Shown piece by piece: positions 1 through 7,107 of a stretch of 15,610 bases of DNA. A model generated the notes under the pieces. That model did no database searches. It was not told where the DNA came from and was given only the letters and a program-made list of their open reading frames with translations. Position numbers and translations under genes: made by a program. Numbering within the stretch: the stretch's first letter is position 1; each line of letters begins with the position of its first letter. This stretch comes from Gammaproteobacteria bacterium RIFCSPHIGHO2_02_FULL_42_13 (GTDB lineage Bacteria > Pseudomonadota > Gammaproteobacteria > UBA12402): positions 1-15,610 of the forward strand of contig MGXQ01000046.1 of assembly GCA_001801405.1 (NCBI GenBank). Reading direction: 5' to 3'.

Positions 1-79
1 TTAATTTAACCCGCCGTATGCGACATCGCACGTACGGTGGTGTGAGAGGACGGCGAGGTGACTCGCCTCCTACTCGATT
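1..79 (+). mobile_element. 3' end of a group II intron (domains V and VI), truncated by the window edge
   Basis: Bases about 10-39 fold as a domain V hairpin. The arm CCGCCGTA pairs with TACGGTGG (one G-T wobble in the catalytic-triad region), a CG bulge sits on the 3' arm, and an upper TGCG/CGCA stem follows. Domain VI comes next: GGCGAG-GTGA-CTCGCC with a GNRA loop, then CCTACTCGAT, in which the A at 72 is the expected branch-point adenosine 6-7 bases before the 3' splice boundary near 78-79. This layout is characteristic of bacterial group II introns. The triad reads CGC rather than AGC, which the literature associates with subgroup IIC, but the class cannot be settled from the tail. The rest of the ribozyme and any reverse transcriptase/maturase gene would lie left of the window on the same strand. 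Confidence 0.8.
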
Positions 80-95
80 AAGGTGAATAAATGTT

Positions 96-141
96 CCCGT
101 ATTCCGCTTCGCTTCATACGGGCTACGCTTGCTGTGGTAGC
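96..141. repeat. Two adjacent palindromes just after the intron end
   Basis: CCCGTAT at 96-102 pairs with ATACGGG at 116-122. Immediately after, GCTAC at 122-126 pairs with GTAGC at 137-141. Neither is followed by a T-tract, so they are not obvious intrinsic terminators. They look like a REP-type palindrome between the intron boundary and the first gene, and could be part of the intron target or a dispersed repeat. Confidence 0.45.
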
Positions 142-180
142 GGATGAAGAATAAAGCGCGTTGATAAGGAGGGATATGTG

Positions 181-717
181 ATGAAACGGCAATTTGTTAT
201 TTTAGCGAGTATGATATTGTCTTGGTATAATGTGTTTGCTGACAATTCTCCCAATTTGGCCTGTATTCAGCCTACAACATCGGGGTATTTTGTTAGTATC
301 CCTGTGACATGGGGCGATTTACCCAGTGATTTTATCACTTGCAAGACAGATAGTAGTGGCAATCATTATTGCACGTTGTCTCAAACAATGATCGTAAATG
401 CTGCTGGTGAACAGCTCATGTTCCAATCCGTTAGTCCAGATGTTTGTTATTATGGCCCATTTACATTTAAAACAGAGATGTCTAATCGTACGATTTTTGG
501 GGTGACCAGCCTGAAAGGGAAAGTCACGTTTTCTGTTAATGGCCAGGCATTAGAGCTTGTGGTAACCCCGGATGGAACGGATGGCACGTCTTTTCCCTAT
601 ACGCTAGATTTTTCAAGCGTGTTACCGCAAATTGGTTATTGCAATCCAGCGCCAACAAGTGATCATAAAATATTATGTTGCAAAGATAATACGACCCCCG
701 GGTGCGGCGTAGTTTAA
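181..717 (+). CDS. Small exported cysteine-containing protein, unknown function
   Basis: I do not recognise a family. The ATG at 181 is preferred over the GTG at 178 because AAGGAGG at 166-172 lies 8 bases upstream of it; this gives 178 residues. Residues 1-20 form a Sec signal peptide (Lys-Arg, hydrophobic core, VFA before the cleavage point). The mature part has seven cysteines, including a CC pair and a final Cys in a short CCxxxxxPGC-like tail, suggesting disulfide bonding in the periplasm or outside the cell. An early motif (IPVTW followed by a Cys about 10 residues on) and the C-terminal CC...C tail resemble those of the protein encoded at 1336-2007, so the two may be distant paralogues. 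The gene meets its convergent neighbour with a 4-base overlap at 714-717. Confidence 0.75.
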   Translation: MKRQFVILASMILSWYNVFADNSPNLACIQPTTSGYFVSIPVTWGDLPSDFITCKTDSSGNHYCTLSQTMIVNAAGEQLMFQSVSPDVCYYGPFTFKTEMSNRTIFGVTSLKGKVTFSVNGQALELVVTPDGTDGTSFPYTLDFSSVLPQIGYCNPAPTSDHKILCCKDNTTPGCGVV

Positions 718-1316
718 TTGAGGGAAAAAAGGATTCGGCTGTTGGGATAGTCTATCGAATAGAAATGCAATGCGCATGGTATTGATTGTAAATCCAACGA
801 CTGATATTGATATTCTTGCGCACCTATCACAAATGAAAAGTAAAATATATTGTTCGCCGAAGAATTCGTTGCGTTCACAGTGCCACTATCGCCATGGGGC
901 CACTTCAAACTAATGTTGGAACCTTGATCAGCGATGACGGGTATCTGAGAGCTGGTGCATCGAGTAGTTGCGCTGGATGTGAGGCTGATGGATGAAGCGC
1001 TGGGTTGTAGCATTGCTCCAAATTGCACGGTCCCGACAGCTTTGGGTGCCTTGGTGGTATCTGAGGGGATGCTCAGTATAGGGTATTGCCTATCAATCGT
1101 ACCTTGAGGCAAGCAGTAAAATTCTCGGGTTGAATTTTTAATTTCATTGGGACCACTATATAAATTTTGAGCTTTTGCAGCGTTGATAGTGGTTGGAAAT
1201 TGAGTGATTTCATATGCGCCGATCCCAGATGGACAGCTCTCACCTGCCAGAATAATATTATATGTGAACAGTCCCATCATTGTCAAAATGACAGATAACG
1301 CTTGTTTTGTTTTCAT
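714..1316 (-). CDS. Small exported protein, unknown function (second of a leftward pair)
   Basis: The protein has 200 residues and no family I recognise. A signal peptide covers about residues 1-24 (MKTK start, long hydrophobic run, ILA before GES). The Cys just after it is not in a proper lipobox, so it is probably not a lipoprotein. The mature part is rich in Ser, Thr and Asn, with four cysteines, and looks like a beta-rich secreted domain. The start at 1316 is supported by AGAGG a few bases upstream on the minus strand. It lies 19 bases downstream of the gene at 1336-2007 on the same strand, so the two are probably co-transcribed from the promoter at 2033-2062. Its stop codon overlaps that of the convergent gene at 181-717. 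Confidence 0.72.
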   Translation of the reverse strand: MKTKQALSVILTMMGLFTYNIILAGESCPSGIGAYEITQFPTTINAAKAQNLYSGPNEIKNSTREFYCLPQGTIDRQYPILSIPSDTTKAPKAVGTVQFGAMLQPSASSISLTSSATTRCTSSQIPVIADQGSNISLKWPHGDSGTVNATNSSANNIFYFSFVIGAQEYQYQSLDLQSIPCALHFYSIDYPNSRILFSLN

Positions 1317-1335
1317 GTGAACCTCTTTGTATGAG

Positions 1336-2007
1336 TTACGTGTTGCAAGAGCTACTGGCAGATGCCGAACAACATTTCGCCTGGTTATTAGGTTGAGCGA
1401 TACAAGTATTTACGCTGAAATTTGTTGTTGGATTATATTGGTAAATGATCGTGAAATTCTCTTGGTTGCTGGGGATTTCTCGCGTTGTTATCGTTCCAGT
1501 AATACTTAATTGCATCGTCAGTTTATCGGATAGAATGCTAAAGGCGAAAGCATGAATGGTCATTAGGCCCGAGGGCGGAGTGGACGGAATGGAGAATGAT
1601 CCCGTTGCATCATGTATATCAGCACTTGAAAAGTAAAAAGCCTGGTTGGCTGTATTGGGCATGAGCGTATAGTTTATGTCGGCATCGGGGTCTGATCCTT
1701 GCATTACCTGTGCGCTACCCGGGATTGTTTGTGCGAAGGTGCATTTTATGGTACTTGATGTATGAGTTCCGGGAAAAGTGTAGGAGGTATCTGGCGTGCA
1801 TGGAATTAATCCCATGTCTTGCATGTTCGCCCAATTAATGGGCAATCCGGTGAAATAGACTACTTCCGGTGAGGAGTCAGATTGAGCGGTTATCGTGCGA
1901 GCAAGAGCGCTAGAATTGGCGGCCAGTGTTTTGAATGAAAACGCGCACGCGCCATTGACAGAGAGAGCAAGCGCCGTTATTCCAATAAAAGTAAAAAACT
2001 TACTCAT
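1336..2007 (-). CDS. Small exported protein, unknown function (first of a leftward pair)
   Basis: The in-frame ATG at 2005-2007 is chosen over the upstream one at 2034 because AGGGA lies just before it, while the longer form has no ribosome binding site and would start inside the predicted -10 box. The product has 223 residues with a signal peptide (residues 1-22, ending ACA). The mature part begins with a GLPINW motif and an early Cys, continues as a Ser/Thr-rich, probably beta-structured region, and ends in a CC...C tail. This plan echoes the protein at 181-717 (IPVTW, CC...C tail), suggesting a local family of secreted proteins of unknown role. It is followed closely by the gene at 714-1316. 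Confidence 0.74.
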   Translation of the reverse strand: MSKFFTFIGITALALSVNGACAFSFKTLAANSSALARTITAQSDSSPEVVYFTGLPINWANMQDMGLIPCTPDTSYTFPGTHTSSTIKCTFAQTIPGSAQVMQGSDPDADINYTLMPNTANQAFYFSSADIHDATGSFSIPSTPPSGLMTIHAFAFSILSDKLTMQLSITGTITTREIPSNQENFTIIYQYNPTTNFSVNTCIAQPNNQAKCCSASASSSCNT

Positions 2008-2032
2008 AAATATCCCTATAATGATGATAGTC

Positions 2033-2062
2033 ATAGTATGTATTAAATATTGAATTTTTCAA
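2033..2062 (-). promoter_or_regulatory. Predicted sigma-70 promoter for the leftward secreted-protein pair
   Basis: Read on the minus strand, TTGAAA (2057-2062) is separated by 18 bases from TACTAT (2033-2038). Transcription would begin about 20 bases before the ATG at 2007. Its position upstream of the chosen start supports the shorter form of that protein. Confidence 0.55.
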
Positions 2063-2082
2063 GGATTGAGATGGATTTTTAC

Positions 2083-2112
2083 TAGACGTGGGACGTAAAA
2101 ACATTTTATAAT
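2083..2112 (+). promoter_or_regulatory. Predicted sigma-70 promoter for the outer-membrane protein gene
   Basis: A perfect -10 box TATAAT at 2107-2112 is preceded, 18 bases upstream, by TAGACG (2083-2088), a 4/6 match to the -35 consensus. The transcript would start about 25 bases before the ATG at 2146. It is back to back with the leftward promoter at 2033-2062. Confidence 0.6.
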
Positions 2113-2145
2113 GAATAGGCTAAATATTTTCCAAGGTGATTATTG

Positions 2146-3003
2146 ATGTATAAAATATTGACAATAAAAAACAAAAGGCTTGCAGCAGCGGCTTTGGTCG
2201 GGTGGAGTTTCTTATCCATGCAAGGTGCGATGGCGAGCAGCGTATTTTTACCGAACGGATTTTATTTAAGTGGCGGTAGCATGGATGGCTATGTTAAAGC
2301 TAATAATGTTAAGTTGGACTCGGGTCAAACGAATGTTCCTCTTAAAACAAGCGTTAGTCGTTTTGGATCCGGTGGTTTTTTTGCATTGGGTTATGGATTT
2401 GCGTCGACGCCCGTGCGCCTTGCGTTCGAATATACACATAGACCGAAAGTATCATATTCAACGAATCCCATTTTTCAATCGGCAACAGAACCGCAAAAAA
2501 TTAATAGCACATTGTTCAATAGTACGATGATATTTAATGCCTATTATGATTTTCATTTTTTTAGCAAAATTTCACCGCTGGTGATGTTTTTAAAAGGTGG
2601 TATTGGCTATGCGCGCAATCGAACGAGTTCGCGCATCACTTATGCGGCAGGCTCAACGCCACCTTCCACTGCGGGCGAGCATGTTCGCGATATTACGAAT
2701 ACCTACGCATGGGATGCGGGATTAGGATTGCGTTATCGATTAACGAGCAATATTTTTGTGAGCTTAGCGGGACAATATGTGGATTCAAATACGGCTTCTT
2801 GGGGGGCTTGGTATATGGGCGGGGCAGCCCCACAAAATTATACGTTAAAAGCCCATAGGCTGAGTTCCATTGAAGGAGTGTTATCGCTCGATATTTTCTT
2901 AGGGAAACAACAACAGCCGCTTCCGGGACTCATTAATGATGGTAATTCTTCAAAAAATCCAGCGTTGATTAATGATGATCTGCAGGAAGATACGGTTTTT
3001 TAA
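2146..3003 (+). CDS. Outer-membrane beta-barrel protein (opacity/OmpA-barrel-like)
   Basis: The start ATG at 2146 follows AAGGTG (2133-2138) at a 7-base gap and is preferred over the TTG at 2143; the product has 285 residues. A signal peptide spans about residues 1-30 and ends AMA. The mature protein shows alternating hydrophobic and aromatic strands with turns typical of small barrels: GFYLSGG at the N-terminus, then FFALGYGF, LAFEYTHR, FNAYYDFHFF, FLKGGIGYARN, WDAGLGLRYRL, FVSLAGQYVDSN and a last strand around SIEGVLSLDIFLG. I infer an eight-stranded surface porin-like or adhesin-like protein anchored in the outer membrane. Oddly, about 33 hydrophilic residues follow the last predicted strand, containing two LIND motifs. 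The gene converges on polA with a 4-base overlap of stop codons (3000-3003). Confidence 0.82.
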   Translation: MYKILTIKNKRLAAAALVGWSFLSMQGAMASSVFLPNGFYLSGGSMDGYVKANNVKLDSGQTNVPLKTSVSRFGSGGFFALGYGFASTPVRLAFEYTHRPKVSYSTNPIFQSATEPQKINSTLFNSTMIFNAYYDFHFFSKISPLVMFLKGGIGYARNRTSSRITYAAGSTPPSTAGEHVRDITNTYAWDAGLGLRYRLTSNIFVSLAGQYVDSNTASWGAWYMGGAAPQNYTLKAHRLSSIEGVLSLDIFLGKQQQPLPGLINDGNSSKNPALINDDLQEDTVF

Positions 3004-5672
3004 TGAGCTTCATCCCAATTGTTTCCAATGCCGATGTCGACTAAAACCGGTATATCCAAGTTTATCGCATGCACCATGAGATGTTCAATCATGTGTTTTG
3101 CTTTTTCAATATCATCTTTATGAATTTCAAACACGAGTTCATCATGCACTTGCATGAGCATATGTACTTTTAGATTTGTGTTTTGCAACCAAGTGTCGAT
3201 ATCGATCATGGCTTTTTTAATAATGTCGGCTGCTGTGCCTTGCATGGGCGCGTTAATCGCGGCGCGCTCTGCGGCATTTTGTAACATTTTATTTTTTGCA
3301 TTGATATTAGGTACATAAAGTCGCCGGCCAGATAAGGTTTCGACATAGCCTTGTTGTCTCGCGGTGTCGCGTGTTTTTTGCATGAATTCTTTCACACGCG
3401 GATAGCGATCAAAGTATGCATTGATATAAGCTTGCGCGGTGACGCGTTCGACATTGAGCTGTTTGGCCAGACCAAATGCGGACATGCCGTAAATTAATCC
3501 AAAATTAATGGCTTTGGCTTTGCGGCGTTGATCAGCATCGACTTGATTTAACTCAATGCCAAAGACTTCAGCTGCCGTTGCTTTATGGATATCTGCATCT
3601 TGCGAAAAGGCGCGCAACAGGCCGGGGTCTTGTGATAAATGCGCCATGATGCGCAGTTCAACTTGCGAATAATCAGCGGCTAAAATTTGATAATCTTTTG
3701 GCGCAATAAATGCCTGACGAATCTCTCGGCCGGCGTCAGTGCGAATCGGGATGTTTTGCAGATTGGGTTCAGACGACGACAGACGTCCCGTCGATGTGAC
3801 CGCTTGATTGTATGATGTATGAATGCGTTTTGTTTTTGCATTGATTTGTTCGGGTAAGCGATCAATATAGGTTGATTTCAATTTACTTAAACTGCGATAT
3901 TCCAAAATATATTTTGGAAAGGGGAAGTTGAGTGCCAGTTCTTGCAACGTATCTTCGGCTGTTGACGGCTGGCCTTTGGGTGTTTTGTGCAGAATGGGCA
4001 GACCGAGTTTATCGTATAAAATTTCTTGTAATTGTTTCGGTGAATCTAAATTAAACATCGTGCCTGCGACTTTAAATATCTGTTCTTCGAGCTGTTTCAT
4101 GCGCTTATTGGTTTGAGCGCTGAGTTTGATGAGATGGTGCGTATCAATTAATACGCCGTGACGTTCCATGCGCGCGAGTACATTGCAAAGCGGCATTTCG
4201 ATATCAGAAAATATATGGTTTAATTTTTTATTTTTTTCAAGTTGTGGCCAGAGTTTTTGATGCAATTGTAATGTGATGTCGGCATCTTCGGCGGCATAGT
4301 TGGTGGCCGTTGCGATATCTACTTGGTTGAACGAAATTTGTTTGGCGCCCTTGCCGGTGATTTCTTCGTATGTGATTGTTTTGTGATTCAGATATTTTAA
4401 CGCGAGCGCATCGAGATTATGCCGTGTGCCCGCGCTGTCAATAACATAGGATTCGAGCATCGTGTCGTATGCAATGCCTTGCAGATCAATGTCGTAATTC
4501 GCAAAAATTTCTTTATCGTATTTAATATTTTGGCCAATTTTTTTGATTGAGGTGTCTTCCAAAATGGGTTTTAGCATTTTTAATGCGGTGTTGAGATCTA
4601 TTTGTTTTTCCCTGTCATGTTGTAAGGGGAGATAAGCGGCTTTATTTGCTTCAATGGCGAAAGAAATACCAACTAACTCGGCGTTCATATAATTCAAACT
4701 GGTCGTTTCGGTGTCGACGGCAAAGAGCTTGGACTGTTTTACTTTAGTGATCCAGCGCAATAATGTTTTTTCATCTGAGATGGTTTCATACGAGGAGGTG
4801 TTGGATATGTCTTTTGGTTTAGCATCAGAAAGCCAGCCTTTGAATTCTAATTCTTGAAAGAGTTCGTGTAATTTTTCTTCATCGTCAGGCTGGTCGATCA
4901 AATCTTTTGGGCCGATATCGAGCGGTACATCGCATTTGATGGTGACGAGTTTTTTATAGAGGGGCAACTGATCGAGGGTATTCCGTAGATTTTCGCCAAC
5001 TTTGCCGAGGATTTCGTCGGCGTGTTTGATGATTTTATCGAGTGAGCCGTATTCCGCCAGCCATTTTAGGGCGGTTTTTGGACCTGCTTTATGGACGCCG
5101 GGGACATTGTCGGATGTATCGCCAATGAGCGCAAGATAATCAGGAATGAGTTCGGGTGGTACGCCAAATTTTTTAGCAACACCGGGCACATCGAGCGATG
5201 TATTGCTCATGGTGTTGATCAGTGTAATCTGTTTGTTCACGAGTTGCGCAAAATCTTTGTCGCTCGTGGAAATTATCGTATGCATACCAAGACGAGTCGC
5301 TTGTGTTGCCAACGTGCCGATGACGTCATCAGCTTCGACGCCGTCGATCATTAATAGCGGAATGTTCATGGCGCGAATAAGATTATGCAAGGGTTTAATT
5401 TGGCAAATCAAATCTTCAGGCATTGGCGGACGATTGGCTTTGTATTCTTTATACATATCGTGACGAAATGTTTTGCCTTTGGCGTCAAAGACAACGGCGA
5501 TATATTTTGGATGATATTCATCGATGAGACTGCGCAGCATTTTCATGACACCATAGATGGCGCCCGTCGGCTGACCTTTTGAGTTGGTGAGCGGCGGCAG
5601 CGCATGATAGGCGCGGTGCAGATAGGATGAGCCATCGACAAGAATAAAAGGTGTTTCCGAGTTTTGCAACAT
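3000..5672 (-). CDS. polA: DNA polymerase I
   Basis: This 890-residue protein is full length for bacterial Pol I, which fills gaps, removes RNA primers from lagging-strand fragments and acts in excision repair. Residues 1 to about 290 are the 5' nuclease, with its acidic metal-binding segments (VDGSSYLHRAYHAL, VFDAKGKTFR, GVEADDVIGT, STSDKD, GDTSDNVPGV). The 3'-5' proofreading domain (about 305-490) keeps D320/E322 (DTE), D386 (NIKYD) and Y459/D463, so proofreading should be active. The polymerase domain has TGRLSSSEPNLQNIP (628-642), motif A DYSQVEL (667-673), the O-helix from R716 to Y728 and motif C HDE (843-845). The start at 5672 matches the family N-terminus although its ribosome binding site is weak. 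A good promoter lies at 5703-5731. Transcription runs leftward into the convergent outer-membrane protein gene. Confidence 0.98.
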   Translation of the reverse strand: MLQNSETPFILVDGSSYLHRAYHALPPLTNSKGQPTGAIYGVMKMLRSLIDEYHPKYIAVVFDAKGKTFRHDMYKEYKANRPPMPEDLICQIKPLHNLIRAMNIPLLMIDGVEADDVIGTLATQATRLGMHTIISTSDKDFAQLVNKQITLINTMSNTSLDVPGVAKKFGVPPELIPDYLALIGDTSDNVPGVHKAGPKTALKWLAEYGSLDKIIKHADEILGKVGENLRNTLDQLPLYKKLVTIKCDVPLDIGPKDLIDQPDDEEKLHELFQELEFKGWLSDAKPKDISNTSSYETISDEKTLLRWITKVKQSKLFAVDTETTSLNYMNAELVGISFAIEANKAAYLPLQHDREKQIDLNTALKMLKPILEDTSIKKIGQNIKYDKEIFANYDIDLQGIAYDTMLESYVIDSAGTRHNLDALALKYLNHKTITYEEITGKGAKQISFNQVDIATATNYAAEDADITLQLHQKLWPQLEKNKKLNHIFSDIEMPLCNVLARMERHGVLIDTHHLIKLSAQTNKRMKQLEEQIFKVAGTMFNLDSPKQLQEILYDKLGLPILHKTPKGQPSTAEDTLQELALNFPFPKYILEYRSLSKLKSTYIDRLPEQINAKTKRIHTSYNQAVTSTGRLSSSEPNLQNIPIRTDAGREIRQAFIAPKDYQILAADYSQVELRIMAHLSQDPGLLRAFSQDADIHKATAAEVFGIELNQVDADQRRKAKAINFGLIYGMSAFGLAKQLNVERVTAQAYINAYFDRYPRVKEFMQKTRDTARQQGYVETLSGRRLYVPNINAKNKMLQNAAERAAINAPMQGTAADIIKKAMIDIDTWLQNTNLKVHMLMQVHDELVFEIHKDDIEKAKHMIEHLMVHAINLDIPVLVDIGIGNNWDEAH

Positions 5673-5702
5673 GATAATTCCATTGGATTTTTATGAGGCT
5701 TC

Positions 5703-5731
5703 ATTCTAACACTTGCCACTTGCCTGAGCAA
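5703..5731 (-). promoter_or_regulatory. Predicted extended -10 promoter of polA
   Basis: On the minus strand, TTGCTC (5726-5731) is followed after 17 bases by TAGAAT (5703-5708), with TG one base before the -10 box (extended -10). The transcript would start near 5696, about 24 bases before the polA ATG. The promoter lies between the terminator end of repeat copy A and polA, so the repeat is not part of this polA leader. Confidence 0.62.
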
Positions 5732-5774
5732 CGCCATGAAGTCTTTACTGTGACTGATTTTCCGCAGCTGCTGA

Positions 5775-5812
5775 ATAAAAATCCCCGCTGCAAGCAGACG
5801 GGGGATTTTTAT
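5775..5812. terminator. Bidirectional intrinsic terminator in repeat copy A
   Basis: The arms ATAAAAATCCCC (5775-5786) and GGGGATTTTTAT (5801-5812) are perfectly complementary, with an inner CTGC-AA-GCAG stem. A-tract and T-tract on opposite sides of the GC stem make it work in both directions. It separates the divergent polA and rsmA units. Confidence 0.8.
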
Positions 5813-5940
5813 TTCTTTTATTGATCGCCTGCGCGAAGTAAATTCGCGCAAACGGCGACTAAAGGGGAGATTCGCCTCTCCCCTTTAGAAACCCCATGCG
5901 TAAAGTACTCGCGGTAAGCCGCGAGGTATTTGCTTCGCAA
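5775..5940 (-). repeat. Multi-hairpin repeat, copy A
   Basis: This 166-bp element is present again, inverted, at 11634-11793. Read on the minus strand the copies differ by six substitutions and one 6-base indel, with about 100 central bases identical. In that direction it forms a chain of hairpins: TTGC-GAA-GCAA (5930-5940); CTCGCGG/CCGCGAG (5908-5925); an 11-bp perfect stem TAAAGGGGAGA/TCTCCCCTTTA (5860-5887); GCGCGAA/TTCGCGC within an outer TCGCC/GGCGA pair (5825-5858); and a terminator hairpin (5775-5812). No credible protein is encoded. It could be a dispersed intergenic element with a transcription-insulating role or a small structured RNA; the sequence does not decide between these. Confidence 0.85.
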
Positions 5941-5953
5941 TATAAAATTTTTG

Positions 5954-6125
5954 GTAACTATTCAGCACAAACAAGGAACGTCCATATTTTGGTGCTTTTG
6001 GGCGAAAAATCTCTTCGAAATGCTCATGTACTAACGTGTACACTCCGCTTTCTCATCGATTTTTCACCCAAAATCATCCAAAATCTGAACGTTCTCCGTG
6101 TTTAGGTTTTGTGGTGAATAGTTAC
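5954..6125. mobile_element. MITE-like palindromic element with 8-bp target duplication
   Basis: The element starts GTAACTATTCA (5954-5964) and ends with its exact reverse complement TGAATAGTTAC (6115-6125). The inverted similarity continues inward with gaps (CACAAA, GAACGT-CA, ATTTTGG, TTTTGGG, GAAAAATC) almost to the centre near TGTAC-TAAC-GTGTACA (about 6028-6042), so the whole 172 bp can fold as one long imperfect hairpin. It is flanked by a perfect direct repeat, AATTTTTG at 5946-5953 and 6126-6133, as expected of an 8-bp target-site duplication. GTAA ends and 8-bp duplications are known properties of the IS66 family, so mobilisation by an IS66-type transposase is a reasonable inference. 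No transposase gene is present in the element or the window. Confidence 0.72.
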
Positions 6126-6133
6126 AATTTTTG

Positions 6134-6162
6134 TTGGCAATTTTCATTAAATATCGTACTAT
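6134..6162 (+). promoter_or_regulatory. Predicted sigma-70 promoter of rsmA
   Basis: TTGGCA (6134-6139) and TACTAT (6157-6162) are spaced by exactly 17 bases. The -35 box begins at the base right after the MITE-like target duplication, so the insertion has replaced whatever lay upstream of the promoter. The transcript would have a leader of about 145 bases before the rsmA ATG. Confidence 0.68.
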
Positions 6163-6216
6163 AGCGTTATCTTTTTATCCCAGATAAGCGAGACTTCGTG
6201 AGAGGTATCCACTTAA

Positions 6217-6295
6217 GCTTCACAAAAGTGTCGCGTCTTTGATGCGGCGAAGCGTGAAATTGGGGGTCATGGAATGGCCCTCATATTTCATTTTC
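6217..6295 (+). promoter_or_regulatory. Structured 5' leader of rsmA, possible attenuator
   Basis: Two hairpins can form in the untranslated leader. The first pairs TTCAC (6219-6223) with GTGAA (6254-6258) around an inner CGCGTC-TTT-GATGCG stem (6232-6246). The second is GGGTCAT-GGA-ATGGCCC (6264-6280), followed by an interrupted T-rich stretch that could act as a weak terminator. I know of no described riboswitch with this shape, so its regulatory role is a guess. Confidence 0.35.
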
Positions 6296-6313
6296 GATTT
6301 GGACTAAGCGTTC

Positions 6314-7087
6314 ATGTTTCATCAGCCACGCAAACGATTTGGTCAAAACTTTTTATCCGACGAAACTGTTCTCGATCGTATTGTGTCCGCCATTCATCCA
6401 AAATCAGAACAAAGTATTGTTGAAATTGGACCAGGCCTCGGTGCGTTGACAAAAAAATTATTGCCACTCGTAAATAAATTAGATGCCGTTGAGCTGGATC
6501 GTGATTTGATTCCAAAGCTGCAAGCCAGTTGCGCTGGCTTAGGCGAGTTAATTATTCATCAACAAGATGCATTAAAATTTGATTTTGCCTCTGTTATAAA
6601 AAATAAACAAAAATTACGAATTGTTGGAAATCTTCCCTACAATATTTCGACGCCCTTATTATTTTATCTGTTAACATTTGCACCCTACATTCAAGACATG
6701 TATTTTATGTTGCAAAAAGAAGTCGCGCATCGATTGGCCTCGGCACCCGGCAACAAAACATATGGTCGTTTGAGCGTGATGGTACAATATTATTGTACGG
6801 TTGAAATTTTATTTGACGTGGAAGCGGTGGCTTTTAATCCAAAGCCAAAGGTGGATTCTGCTTTTATCCGGTTAGTGCCATACGATCGGCCACCTTATTT
6901 TGCTAATGATTTTGATTTGTTTGCGGAATTAGTTAATGCGGCATTCACGCAGCGACGCAAAACGATTCGTAACGCCCTCGGCACCTTTATATCAGCCGAA
7001 GCGCTAGAATCGCTCAATATTAGCCCGACGTTGCGGCCCGAAAATTTAACCATCGAACAATTTGTTCGTATCGCTAACCAGCTCTGA
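6314..7087 (+). CDS. rsmA: 16S rRNA (adenine(1518)-N6/adenine(1519)-N6)-dimethyltransferase
   Basis: RsmA (KsgA) uses S-adenosylmethionine to dimethylate two adjacent adenines in the 3' terminal hairpin of 16S rRNA, a late step in small-subunit assembly. The product has 257 residues, close to the usual length. It opens with the family's RKRFGQNFL segment, followed by the SAM-binding motif VEIGPGLGALT (36-46), the acidic motif VELDRDL (59-65), the catalytic NLPY-type motif GNLPYN (105-110) and a C-terminal QRRKTIRNAL helix (213-222). The ATG at 6314 fits the family start although the ribosome binding site is weak. Escherichia coli has apaG between rsmA and apaH; here there is only a 137-bp gap with palindromic repeats. 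Confidence 0.97.
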   Translation: MFHQPRKRFGQNFLSDETVLDRIVSAIHPKSEQSIVEIGPGLGALTKKLLPLVNKLDAVELDRDLIPKLQASCAGLGELIIHQQDALKFDFASVIKNKQKLRIVGNLPYNISTPLLFYLLTFAPYIQDMYFMLQKEVAHRLASAPGNKTYGRLSVMVQYYCTVEILFDVEAVAFNPKPKVDSAFIRLVPYDRPPYFANDFDLFAELVNAAFTQRRKTIRNALGTFISAEALESLNISPTLRPENLTIEQFVRIANQL

Positions 7088-7107
7088 GCACCCTCCACCC
7101 CCCTGCT

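Noticed and set aside
714..1316. Lipoprotein reading of the exported protein
   Set aside because: The Cys after the signal peptide is in an AGESC context, not at the +1 position of a lipobox.
5543..6105. Open frames of 102 and 69 codons across the polA-rsmA gap
   Set aside because: They run through the hairpin repeat, the MITE-like palindrome and antisense to polA, have no ribosome binding sites and show no protein-like character.
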